This document shows positions 45,289 through 53,506 of a DNA stretch of 64,000 nucleotides, piece after piece. The DNA lies in assembly GCF_004214815.1 (NCBI RefSeq), contig NZ_CP035926.1:248001-312000 (forward strand), in the 5' to 3' direction. The notes beneath the pieces are model-generated. The model saw only the letters and a program-made list of their open reading frames with translations. It was not told the DNA's origin and made no database searches. The position numbers and the translations under genes were made by a program. Position 1 is the first letter of the stretch; the number at the start of each line of letters is the position of its first letter. Source of the DNA: Aliarcobacter thereius LMG 24486 (lineage in GTDB: Bacteria; Campylobacterota; Campylobacteria; Campylobacterales; Arcobacteraceae).

Positions 45289-46485
45289 TTGTATTCAAAA
45301 GTAGTTTATAATACTCTTTTTTATATTGTATTAGCAATTATACTATATTTGCTTTTTATTCAAGCGAATAATGTATTAAGTATCTCATATAAAGAGGCTT
45401 TAAACTACTTTGAAAACATCTCATTACTTACAATTCTAACAAGAATATCAACTACCCTTTTTGGGCAAAATGATTTAGCACTTAGATTTCCATTTGTTCT
45501 TTTTTACTGTTTGAGTGTTATTTTTATGTATAAAATAATTGATGATTATTTTAAAACAGCAAAAGATAGATTTATTTCAATATTTATTTTTATGCTTTTA
45601 CCTGGTCTTTTAAGTGCTTCAATTCTAGTAAATAGTGCAATAGTAGTAACATTTCTAACAATATTTTATATATATTATTATAAGACTTATAAAAAACATT
45701 TATATTATGCTTTACCTTTTTTTCTAATAGTTGATAACTCATTTACTATTTTATTTCTTGCTCTATTTTTCTACTCATTTAAAGATAAAGATAGGAAATT
45801 ATTTTATATCTCTTTGGCACTTTTTATAATCTCTTTTTTCATATATGAGTTTAGAGTTGATGGAAGACCTCAAGGATTCTTACTTGATACTTTTGGAATA
45901 TATGCAGCTATATTTTCACCTGTTTTATTTTTATATTTTCTATATGCAATATATAGATCTGCTATTATAAAAAATATTGATTTGATTTGGTATATTAGTG
46001 CGACGGCATTACTGCTTTCTATCGTAGCATCTTTTAGACAAAAGATTTATATTGAAGATTTTGCACCTTTTGTTGTTATTTTTATACCAACAATGATGAA
46101 AATATTTCTTCATGCATATAGGGTAAGATTAAAAGAGTTTAGGAAAAATTATAATATTTTTATATATATTGTACTTTTTTTCTTATTCTTAAATATTTTA
46201 TTAACATTTGTAAATAAACCAATGTATCTATTTTTAGATAAAGGAAATAAACATTTTGTATATGAATATCACTTTGCAAAAGAGATAGCAGAAGAGCTTA
46301 AAAAAAGAGAAATTACAAATATTGTAAGTCCAGATAAACAACTTCTTTTAAGACTTAGATTTTATAAAATACAAGAGTATCCAGATTATTTTATTTCACA
46401 AGAAGCTTTTTATAATTATGATGAAAAAATAACAATTAAATATTACAACAAAGATATAGTTGATATTTATGTTAAAAAGTTATGA
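45289..46485 (+). CDS. GT39/ArnT-like membrane glycosyltransferase-family protein
   Basis: A 398-residue integral membrane protein with about nine hydrophobic segments. It has the general plan of GT-C glycosyltransferases that use polyprenyl-phosphate sugars: an acidic loop after the first segment (SYKEALNYFENISLL), then LGQ-like FGQNDLALRFPFVLF near residue 60, and a C-terminal soluble part. The similarity is weak and the sugar is unknown. It starts at TTG (45289) with AAGGAT upstream, and its last four bases overlap the next start codon. Confidence 0.6.
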   Translation: MYSKVVYNTLFYIVLAIILYLLFIQANNVLSISYKEALNYFENISLLTILTRISTTLFGQNDLALRFPFVLFYCLSVIFMYKIIDDYFKTAKDRFISIFIFMLLPGLLSASILVNSAIVVTFLTIFYIYYYKTYKKHLYYALPFFLIVDNSFTILFLALFFYSFKDKDRKLFYISLALFIISFFIYEFRVDGRPQGFLLDTFGIYAAIFSPVLFLYFLYAIYRSAIIKNIDLIWYISATALLLSIVASFRQKIYIEDFAPFVVIFIPTMMKIFLHAYRVRLKEFRKNYNIFIYIVLFFLFLNILLTFVNKPMYLFLDKGNKHFVYEYHFAKEIAEELKKREITNIVSPDKQLLLRLRFYKIQEYPDYFISQEAFYNYDEKITIKYYNKDIVDIYVKKL

Positions 46486-47111
46486 AACGCTCATTTTTAT
46501 TAATAGAAATAGTAGTTGCACTTATATTAGTTTCAATAGTTTATTCACAGTTCTTTTTAAAAAATAGTAATGAAAAGATAGACCTTTTTGTAGAAAAATT
46601 AGAGCTTTATTTAAATTTTTTAAGATATAAAGCTTTAATTGATGATAAAATAGATTTTGAAAATAGATTTTGGCATAAACAAAGATGGAGTATAAAATTT
46701 TTAAGATGTAGAGAAAATGAAGGTGGTGGAATTTATATGTCAATTTATAGCGATAATAATGCTTTAGGACATACAAATTTTGAAGAAGCACTAAAAGATC
46801 CTTTAACAAATAGATTAATCACAAGTTCTAATTTTTGTAAAAATAATCCAAAAAACTCTCCTTTTTCAATTTTAAAAAACTATGATATACAAAATGTTAA
46901 ACTATCTTGTAATAGTACAAGCTCTTTAGGACAGATCTCTTTTGGAGAAAATGGAAGAATTTATTCAAGATTATCAAATTTAGAAGAAGATTATTTTTCT
47001 TATGAAATTACAAAAGTTTGTAAAATGAGTTTTACTACAAAAGAGTCTTATAAAAGAGAGATAGAAATTTATCCCAAAACTGGATATATAAAATTAATTA
47101 AAAGAGATTGA
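46482..47111 (+). CDS. Pseudopilin-like protein
   Basis: A 209-residue protein whose start (MKRSFLLIEIVVALILVSIVYS) has the hydrophobic stretch and Glu five residues into it that define type IV prepilins and pseudopilins. A short basic leader and the usual cleavage context are present in reduced form (the FLLIE segment lacks the Gly often found before the cut). The remainder is soluble with four cysteines (near residues 76, 119, 147, 184). No pilus or secretion genes are next to it. Its ATG overlaps the upstream stop by 4 bases (ATGA). Confidence 0.6.
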   Translation: MKRSFLLIEIVVALILVSIVYSQFFLKNSNEKIDLFVEKLELYLNFLRYKALIDDKIDFENRFWHKQRWSIKFLRCRENEGGGIYMSIYSDNNALGHTNFEEALKDPLTNRLITSSNFCKNNPKNSPFSILKNYDIQNVKLSCNSTSSLGQISFGENGRIYSRLSNLEEDYFSYEITKVCKMSFTTKESYKREIEIYPKTGYIKLIKRD

Positions 47112-47120
47112 TTTAACTCA

Positions 47121-47137
47121 ATGATAATTATAATCAT
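47121..47137 (+). promoter_or_regulatory. Fur-like palindrome heading the NitT/TauT-NnrS operon
   Basis: ATGATAATTATAATCAT lies 41 bases before the permease ATG and overlaps candidate -10 elements (TATAAT at 47129-47134 and 47144-47149). The identical 17-mer in reverse complement occurs at 50963-50979 before the TonB receptor gene. This placement over a promoter fits iron-dependent repression by Fur; a Zur-type site cannot be excluded. Confidence 0.65.
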
Positions 47138-47178
47138 TTTAAATATAATTCAGAAAATATTTAAAATTGGAAAACAAT

Positions 47179-47961
47179 ATGAAACTTTTTTTAAAAATAG
47201 TTAAAGACTTCCCCTCTTATCTTTGGAGTTCTTGGGGTTCTATTGCATCTATATTTTTGTTTTTGGCTTTTTGGGATTTTGGTCATCAAATCTATGGTGA
47301 TTTAATTCTTCCAAGCCCAAAAGATACATTTACTTCATTAATTGCTATTTTGCAAGATCAAAATATGCAAAGTGAAATATTAATAACAATAAAAAGAGCA
47401 TTAATAGGATTTGGAATATCTATTTTAATAGGATCCTTTTTAGGGCTTTTAGCAGGACTTTTTATAACAGCATCAGTTATGAGTAGACCAATAGTTACAA
47501 TTCTTTTTGGTATGCCACCAATTGCATGGATTGTTTTAGCAATGATTTGGTTTGGAATGAGTGATACAACAGTTATTTTCACAGTTTTTATAGCATCTTT
47601 TCCTATTGTTTTTGTTGGAGCTTTAGAAGGAACGAGAACTTTAGAAGGAAAACTAAAAGAGATGGCAGATAGTTTTTATTTACCTTTTTCAATGAAACTT
47701 TTTGACCTATATCTTCCACATATTTTTTCATATATTTTTCCAGCATTTATAAGTGCTTTAGGAATGTCTTGGAAAATAGTTGTTATGGCTGAACTATTAT
47801 CTACAAGTGATGGATTAGGAGCTTCTTTAGCAGTTGCAAGAAGTCAGCTTGAAACTTCAACAGCTTTAGCACTTGTAACAATAATGATTGCAAGTTTATT
47901 GCTTATTGAATATTTGATTTTTGAACCAATAAAAAGGGAGATTGAAGCATGGAGAGATTAG
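47179..47961 (+). CDS. NitT/TauT-type ABC transporter permease
   Basis: A 260-residue permease of the SsuC/TauC/NrtB family. Six hydrophobic segments and the coupling-loop region (EGTRTLEGKLKEMADSFYL, near residues 153-171) are visible, followed by LGMSWKIVVMAELLS, typical of this family. The ATG at 47179 is chosen since GGAAAA lies 7 bases before it; the TTG four codons upstream has no ribosome-binding site. It overlaps the ATPase gene by 13 bases. Known relatives carry sulfonates, nitrate, thiamine precursors or metal chelates. The Fur-like box suggests a metal-related substrate here. Confidence 0.88.
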   Translation: MKLFLKIVKDFPSYLWSSWGSIASIFLFLAFWDFGHQIYGDLILPSPKDTFTSLIAILQDQNMQSEILITIKRALIGFGISILIGSFLGLLAGLFITASVMSRPIVTILFGMPPIAWIVLAMIWFGMSDTTVIFTVFIASFPIVFVGALEGTRTLEGKLKEMADSFYLPFSMKLFDLYLPHIFSYIFPAFISALGMSWKIVVMAELLSTSDGLGASLAVARSQLETSTALALVTIMIASLLLIEYLIFEPIKREIEAWRD

Positions 47962-48689
47962 AAGTAAAAGAGTTAAATTTTTCTTTTGGCTTTAAAGAGA
48001 TATTAAAAGATATAAATTTTAGTTTAGAAAAAGGAGAAGTTGTATCGATAGTTGGACCAAGTGGTGGAGGGAAAACAACACTTCTTCATATTTGTTCTAA
48101 GCTTCTTAAAGTTGATGATGGATTTATTAAAAATAGTTTTAAATCTAGCTCATTTGCTTTTCAAGAACCAAGGCTCCTTCCTTGGAAAAATGTTATTGAT
48201 AATATAGCTTTAGGACTTCGTGCAAAAAATATTTCATATAAAGAGTCAATAAATAGATCAAAGAATATAGCTTTAGAATTTGGATTAGATGAAGAAGATT
48301 TTGAGAAATTTCCAAAAGATTTAAGTGGTGGAATGAAACAAAGAGTATCTTTTGCTAGAGCTTTAGTTGTAAATCCAAGTTTGCTTTTTTTAGATGAACC
48401 ATTTTCAGCTCTTGATATTGGTTTAAAAAAAGAGTTACAAAATCTTCTTATAAAAGAGATAGAAGAAAAAAATTTAACAGTTTTATTTATAACTCATGAT
48501 TTAATGGAAGCAATAAAACTAAGTAATAAAATAATTGTATTAAAAGCAGAACCAGTTGGGCATATTTCAACTATATTTACAATAAATAGACCTAGATTAA
48601 CAAGAGATGATGAATTTGTTTATAATGAAACTGCAAAATTCCTAAAAGATAGAGAAATTATTAGTAGTTTTGAATTGGAGATAAAATGA
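47949..48689 (+). CDS. NitT/TauT-type ABC transporter ATP-binding protein
   Basis: A 246-residue ATPase with Walker A (VGPSGGGKTTLL near residue 36), a Q-loop of the TauB/SsuB form (FQEPRLLPWKNV), signature LSGGMKQRVSFARAL and Walker B (LLFLDEPFSALD). The switch histidine follows in LFITHDLMEA. It starts inside the end of the permease gene (13-base overlap) and overlaps the NnrS gene by four bases, so the three genes are one translational unit. Confidence 0.93.
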   Translation: MERLEVKELNFSFGFKEILKDINFSLEKGEVVSIVGPSGGGKTTLLHICSKLLKVDDGFIKNSFKSSSFAFQEPRLLPWKNVIDNIALGLRAKNISYKESINRSKNIALEFGLDEEDFEKFPKDLSGGMKQRVSFARALVVNPSLLFLDEPFSALDIGLKKELQNLLIKEIEEKNLTVLFITHDLMEAIKLSNKIIVLKAEPVGHISTIFTINRPRLTRDDEFVYNETAKFLKDREIISSFELEIK

Positions 48690-49918
48690 TAGAACAAGAA
48701 AAGCAATATAGCTCAAGACATTACTCTTATTATCCAAAAGGTGAGTTTCCTATATATTTAGCTTATGGATTTAGAGCTATTTTTTTGATTTTAGCACCAT
48801 ATATTGTAATAAATATTATACTTTGGGCATTTTTATTTGCTGGATATATTAATTTACCAATAGATAATATCTTAAATTGGCATATATATGAGATGATTTT
48901 TGGAGTTGGAAGTGCAATGATTGTTGCTTTCTTTCTTACAGGTTTGCCTGAATTGTTTCCATCAACTACTCCAATTGTTGGAAGAAAATTAGCATATATT
49001 ATAATATTGTGGATTTTAGGACGAATATCTTTTTGGTTTATGGATTATTTAGGAGTTTTTATTGTAGCAATTTTAAATATCTCTTTGCTAATTTATATCT
49101 CATATCTTGCGGTCATTCCAGCTTTTAAAGACCCAAACAAAAAGCATATTTCTTTAGTTTATGCAATGGCATTGATTGTTTTCTCACAAATAGCTTTCTT
49201 TTTGAGTGTTGCAGAACTTATAAAAATTGATTCATATAAAATATTACTTCTATCTTTGGTATTTTTCTTAGTACTTATTTTACTCGCTTTAAGACGAGTA
49301 AGTATGGAATCAATAAATCAGCTACTTGAACAAGAAAAGATAGATGATATATTTTTAGCAAAATCTTTTAGATATAACCTTGCTATATTTTGCTTACTTT
49401 TATATGGTTTTGTAGAGTTCTTATTTCCAGAAAATAGTGTTTTAGCTTATATTTCTTTTGCTTGTGGAGCATCTATTTTAGGGATAATAAATGATTTTTT
49501 ATTAAAAGATAATAGAATTATATTTAAGCCTTTTGTGCTATATATTATATCAATTATGATACTTACAGCTCTTGGATTTTTCTTTTTAGGATTTAATTAT
49601 CTTTTTGAACTTGGATTTACAAATCACTTTAGACACTTTTTAACAACAGGAAGTTTTGGAATGGTATTTTATGTAATTATGATAATAGTTTCAACAATAC
49701 ACACAGGAAGAGATATTTTCACAAATTGGGCATTAAACTTAGGACTTTTTTTAATAGTTTTATCAACATTTATAAGAGCATTTATTCCATATTATTATGA
49801 ATATATGATTTTAGCTTATATATTATCTTCAATATTATGGGCTATTCCATTTGTAATATATATGAAAATATTTTTCCCATTTTTATTAAATGTTAGAGTA
49901 GATGGCTTAAAAGGTTAA
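48686..49918 (+). CDS. nnrS: NnrS family haem/copper membrane protein
   Basis: A 410-residue membrane protein with about twelve hydrophobic segments. Family signatures are WHIYEMIFGVGSAMIVAFFL near residue 66, the LTGLPE region after it, and HFRHFLTTGSFGMVFYVIM and HTGRDIF near residues 312-345. NnrS proteins bind haem and copper and have been tied to nitric-oxide resistance. Here it is embedded between ABC transporter genes (4-base overlap with the ATPase) and under a Fur-like box. That points to a role linked to metal supply. The conserved HxHEM is WHIYEM here, with one histidine replaced. Confidence 0.85.
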   Translation: MIEQEKQYSSRHYSYYPKGEFPIYLAYGFRAIFLILAPYIVINIILWAFLFAGYINLPIDNILNWHIYEMIFGVGSAMIVAFFLTGLPELFPSTTPIVGRKLAYIIILWILGRISFWFMDYLGVFIVAILNISLLIYISYLAVIPAFKDPNKKHISLVYAMALIVFSQIAFFLSVAELIKIDSYKILLLSLVFFLVLILLALRRVSMESINQLLEQEKIDDIFLAKSFRYNLAIFCLLLYGFVEFLFPENSVLAYISFACGASILGIINDFLLKDNRIIFKPFVLYIISIMILTALGFFFLGFNYLFELGFTNHFRHFLTTGSFGMVFYVIMIIVSTIHTGRDIFTNWALNLGLFLIVLSTFIRAFIPYYYEYMILAYILSSILWAIPFVIYMKIFFPFLLNVRVDGLKG

Positions 49919-49937
49919 ATTAAACAAAGGATAGTAG

Positions 49938-50906
49938 ATGAAATATTTTTTATTAATAATATTATTTTGTGCAAATGTTTTTGCAAAAGATGAAAGCAAA
50001 ATTATAATAGCTGGACCAATAGCAAGTGTTTCACACCCAATTTTACATATGGTTCAAGAAAATGTTTTAAAAGAGTTTGGAAAAGAGTTAGAGTTTAAAC
50101 TATGGAATAATCCAGATGAATTAAGAGCAATAATTCTAAAAAAAGAGGCTGATTTTATAGCACTTCCTACAAATGTTGCGGCAAATTTGTACAATAAAGG
50201 AGTAGATTTAAAGTTATTATCTGTTTCTATTTGGGGAATTTTAGAACTGCTTAGTAGAGATAAAAACTTAAAAACAATAGAAGATTTTAAAAATAAAGAG
50301 ATAATCGTACCTTTTAGAGCTGATATGCCTGATATTATTCTTCAAGCTTTGATAAGAAAAGCTGGTTTTGATCCAAAAAAAGATTTTAAATTAAAATATC
50401 TAGCTACTCCTGTTGATGCTATGCAAATGATGATATTAAGAAGAGCAGAACATGTTTTATTAGCAGAACCTGCTGTATCAATAGCTTTGAGAAAATCAAT
50501 TTCTTTCCCTGTAAAAATTCTTGCACCTGATATTTTTAGAAGTATAAATCTTCAAGAAGAGTGGGGAAGACTATATAATATTGAATCAAAAATACCACAA
50601 GCTGGATTAGCATATATTGGAGATACAAAAGGGAAAGAAGAACTTATAAATAAAGTTCTAAAAGAGTATGAAAAAGCCATTTATTGGTATAAAACAAATA
50701 AAAAAGATGCAAGTTTACTTGTATCAAAAAGATTAACAATGCTAGATAAAGATGGATTAGAAGATTCAATAGATTTTGTAAGATTTGAATATATAGATTC
50801 TGAAAATAGTAAAAATGATTTGGAGTTCTTTTTTAAAGTATTATTAGAAAATGATCCAAAGCTTATTGGTGGAAAGTTGCCAGATGAAGGTTTTTACTAT
50901 AAATAG
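49938..50906 (+). CDS. NitT/TauT-type periplasmic substrate-binding protein
   Basis: A 322-residue secreted binding protein (signal peptide MKYFLLIILFCANVFA). The two-lobe pattern is like SsuA/NrtA/ThiY-type proteins: IAGPIASVSHPILHM at the start, ADFIALPTNVAANLYNKG near residue 75, IEDFKNKEIIVPFRADMP near 113 and AEHVLLAEPAVSIAL near 172. Ligand-contact residues cannot be inferred by eye. It follows nnrS by 19 bases with AAAGGAT before its ATG. It should deliver the ligand to the permease encoded upstream. Confidence 0.85.
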   Translation: MKYFLLIILFCANVFAKDESKIIIAGPIASVSHPILHMVQENVLKEFGKELEFKLWNNPDELRAIILKKEADFIALPTNVAANLYNKGVDLKLLSVSIWGILELLSRDKNLKTIEDFKNKEIIVPFRADMPDIILQALIRKAGFDPKKDFKLKYLATPVDAMQMMILRRAEHVLLAEPAVSIALRKSISFPVKILAPDIFRSINLQEEWGRLYNIESKIPQAGLAYIGDTKGKEELINKVLKEYEKAIYWYKTNKKDASLLVSKRLTMLDKDGLEDSIDFVRFEYIDSENSKNDLEFFFKVLLENDPKLIGGKLPDEGFYYK

Positions 50907-50918
50907 ATAATTTTTTTT

Positions 50919-50946
50919 AATAGTATTGATATAAGTCAATACTATT
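50919..50946. promoter_or_regulatory. 11-bp dyad containing an FNR/CRP-like site before the TonB receptor
   Basis: AATAGTATTGA and TCAATACTATT pair perfectly around TATAAG. The centre TTGATATAAGTCAA (50926-50939) is one base off the FNR consensus and matches the petABC dyad at 13 of 14 bases. It is also hairpin-forming 13 bases past the binding-protein stop and could act as a terminator, though only a weak U-rich tract (ATCTTTTATA) follows. Both uses are possible. Confidence 0.45.
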
Positions 50947-50962
50947 ATCTTTTATATATATT

Positions 50963-50979
50963 ATGATTATAATTATCAT
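50963..50979 (+). promoter_or_regulatory. Fur-like palindrome before the second TonB receptor
   Basis: ATGATTATAATTATCAT is the exact reverse complement of the site at 47121-47137. It lies 18 bases before the TTG start and directly upstream of AAAGGAAG, overlapping the likely promoter, and is probably bound by the same regulator. Confidence 0.65.
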
Positions 50980-50997
50980 TTTTATAAAGGAAGAAAA

Positions 50998-53061
50998 TTG
51001 AAAAAAAGAATCATAGTTTCTGTTATTGCATCAATCTTAATACAAAATCTAAGTGCAAATGATACAAAAATAGAAGAGGTTAAAATCACAACTGCAACAA
51101 AAACTGAAAAAAATATAGATGGTGTTAGTGCATCTGTTATAGTAATTACAAAAGAAGATATTGAAAAGATATCTGCTTCAAATCTAAAAGATATTTTAGA
51201 TAAAGTCCCATCAATAAATTCACAATTTGGAAGATTCCCACATCCTAGCTCTGTATCAAAATCTGCTATATCTATTCGTGGAGTTGGAGTAAATGGAACT
51301 TTGATTTTATTAGATGGAAAAAGATTAAGTGGTGAAACAGAATCTCCATATGAAATGACAAGAATACCAGCTTCTATGATTGAAAGAATAGAAATAGTAA
51401 AAGGTTCTATGAGTACACTTTATGGAAGTGATGCTATTGGTGGAGTAATAAATATAATTACAAAAAAAGATTCAGAAGATATAAATCAAACTACTTTAGA
51501 TATGAAATATGGCTCAAATGCTTATAATGAAGCTAGAGAAAAAAATATAAATCTTTTAACTTTGGGAAATATAAATGGATTTAAATATAAAGCTTTTGCT
51601 TCAAGTATTGAAACATCTTCATATAAAAAAGATAAAAAATATACTCAAAAAGCTATAAATCCACAAAATGGAACACCTATTCAAACTCATCCACAAAACG
51701 GTAAGAGTGGAGTTTTGGCTACTACTTATGGAGATGAATCGACAATAAATAGTTTTGGACTTGGACTTGAGAAAAATCTTAAAGATAATCTTACATTTGG
51801 AATAGATTTAAACTATTTTAAAGAAGATAGAAGTGGAAAATACTTAGGTGGCTCACAAGCAAATGGTATCTCTGGAATGGTTTTAAATACTCCTGTTGAG
51901 TCTAAAGATGATAATAGAAGAGTTGATTTTCAAGCATTTGCAAAATATAATTTTAGTGATGAATTATCTACAAATTTAAGATATTATGAATCATATTATA
52001 AGAAACGAAATGAAACAAAACCAATAAACTTTGCAGGACCTATAAATAAAAAATTTAGTGCAAATGTAAAAATTGAAGATGTAGAATCAACTACAACTTA
52101 TGCTTTAAATAATGCAAATTTATTTACTTTTGGTTTAAATTATAGAAAAGAGACAAGAGATAGTGCAGCAATAAATCCAAATCCACAATCAAGCGAATTT
52201 ATTGAAAAGGTTATAGAGTACAAATCTATATATTTACAAGATGAAATAGAGTTAAATGATAGTTTAAATGCAACAATTGGGGCAAGATATGATGATATTT
52301 CAAATGCAGATAGTAAAACTACATTTCAAGCAGGACTTGTACAAAAACTAGGTGAAAATACAAGAGTAAGAGCAAATTATGCAAGTGGATATAGAGCACC
52401 TGATGTAGCAGAGCTTTATGTTGTTGCACCACTATTTAAAGATGGAAAAAGATATGGAGCTGGGGTTATGAATAATTTTAAAACAAGCTCTTATGATTTA
52501 AAACCAGAAAAATCAGATACATTTGAAATAGCACTTGCAAATAATTTTAATAACTTTAATTCTGAAATAGTATTATTTAAAACAGTAGTAAAAGATAAAA
52601 TTGAAATAGTATCTTATGGTGCAGGAGCAGGTAAATATTATACTTCTGAGAATTTAGAGAAAGTAAATATTAATGGTGTTGAAGTAAATTTAGATTATAA
52701 ATTTAATAATACTTTTGATACTTCTCTTAACTTTACTTATCTTGATACAGAAGATAAAAGTACAAATAAAGAGCTAGTGTATACTCCAAATTTATCAGCA
52801 AGTTTAAATTTAAACTACAAGGTTTTAGATAATTTATCTTCAAATATTATTCTAAGATATATTGGAAAACAGTATGATGATAAAGAAAACAAAGAGAAAT
52901 TAGATGATTATATGATAGTTGATTTAGCTTTAAATTATGAGATAAATAAAATATTTACACTTTATGGTGGAATTGATAATATATTCAACAAAAAAGTTGA
53001 TGAAAGAGTTGATGTAAATGTAGGTTCATATTATTTTGCTGGTATTAAAGCAAAATTCTAA
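50998..53061 (+). CDS. TonB-dependent outer-membrane receptor (CirA/FepA-like)
   Basis: A 687-residue receptor starting at TTG with AAGGAAG upstream. Signal peptide (about residues 1-21), TonB-box-like IEEVKITTATKTE, plug domain (SASNLKDILDKVPSIN, SIRGVGVNGTLILLDGKR, IERIEIVKGSMSTLYGSDAIGGVINIIT) and a barrel ending GIKAKF can all be traced. The plug is of the catecholate/vitamin-type CirA/FepA group. It is preceded by the Fur-like box and dyad and sits just behind the periplasmic binding protein gene. ExbB, ExbD and TonB are not encoded in the window. Confidence 0.93.
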   Translation: MKKRIIVSVIASILIQNLSANDTKIEEVKITTATKTEKNIDGVSASVIVITKEDIEKISASNLKDILDKVPSINSQFGRFPHPSSVSKSAISIRGVGVNGTLILLDGKRLSGETESPYEMTRIPASMIERIEIVKGSMSTLYGSDAIGGVINIITKKDSEDINQTTLDMKYGSNAYNEAREKNINLLTLGNINGFKYKAFASSIETSSYKKDKKYTQKAINPQNGTPIQTHPQNGKSGVLATTYGDESTINSFGLGLEKNLKDNLTFGIDLNYFKEDRSGKYLGGSQANGISGMVLNTPVESKDDNRRVDFQAFAKYNFSDELSTNLRYYESYYKKRNETKPINFAGPINKKFSANVKIEDVESTTTYALNNANLFTFGLNYRKETRDSAAINPNPQSSEFIEKVIEYKSIYLQDEIELNDSLNATIGARYDDISNADSKTTFQAGLVQKLGENTRVRANYASGYRAPDVAELYVVAPLFKDGKRYGAGVMNNFKTSSYDLKPEKSDTFEIALANNFNNFNSEIVLFKTVVKDKIEIVSYGAGAGKYYTSENLEKVNINGVEVNLDYKFNNTFDTSLNFTYLDTEDKSTNKELVYTPNLSASLNLNYKVLDNLSSNIILRYIGKQYDDKENKEKLDDYMIVDLALNYEINKIFTLYGGIDNIFNKKVDERVDVNVGSYYFAGIKAKF

Positions 53062-53069
53062 GGTTTTAT

Positions 53070-53471
53070 ATGTATGAATTTATAAAAACTATACATTTGC
53101 TTACAGTTATTTTATTTGTAGGAACAGTGTTTTTTAGAACTTTTGTTTTGTTTAAATTAAATAAATATTTTGAAAGTAAGCAGAGTTTAAATATACAAAA
53201 GATTTTAGGGAAAGAAGCACGAAGAATTATTGGAATCAACAATATAATATTGATTCTAACTGGATTTTATCTATTTTATACATTTTATTTACAAAGTGCT
53301 TCAATAGTTTTAAAGTCTAAAATGATTTTAGGATTAATTTTAGTAATTATTTTTTATATGCTTCCAAAAATATTGGAAAAAATTGGTGCAAATTTAAGAG
53401 TTTCTCTATCTTTACACTATATATATTTTTTATTATTAATTTTAGTAATTATATTTTCACAATATATCTAA
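53070..53471 (+). CDS. Small CopD/HemJ-like membrane protein
   Basis: A 133-residue protein with four hydrophobic segments (about residues 5-27, 52-70, 80-98 and 112-131). It opens with MYEFIKTIHLLTVILFVG, close in form to CopD-domain and HemJ proteins, in which the first-helix His can ligate haem or copper. A second His lies in SLHYIYF near residue 117. It starts 8 bases after the receptor stop, so it is the last gene of the TonB receptor operon. The function is not established. Confidence 0.6.
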   Translation: MYEFIKTIHLLTVILFVGTVFFRTFVLFKLNKYFESKQSLNIQKILGKEARRIIGINNIILILTGFYLFYTFYLQSASIVLKSKMILGLILVIIFYMLPKILEKIGANLRVSLSLHYIYFLLLILVIIFSQYI

Positions 53472-53499
53472 GAGTAAGAAAATATCTTACTCTTAGATA
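53465..53499. terminator. Strong bidirectional terminator
   Basis: A perfect 15-bp stem (53465-53479 with 53485-53499) and 5-base loop contain the stop codon of the small membrane protein gene. ATAAAATTT follows. It ends the receptor operon and may also end the convergent hydrolase gene. Confidence 0.75.
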
Positions 53500-53506
53500 A
53501 TAAAAT

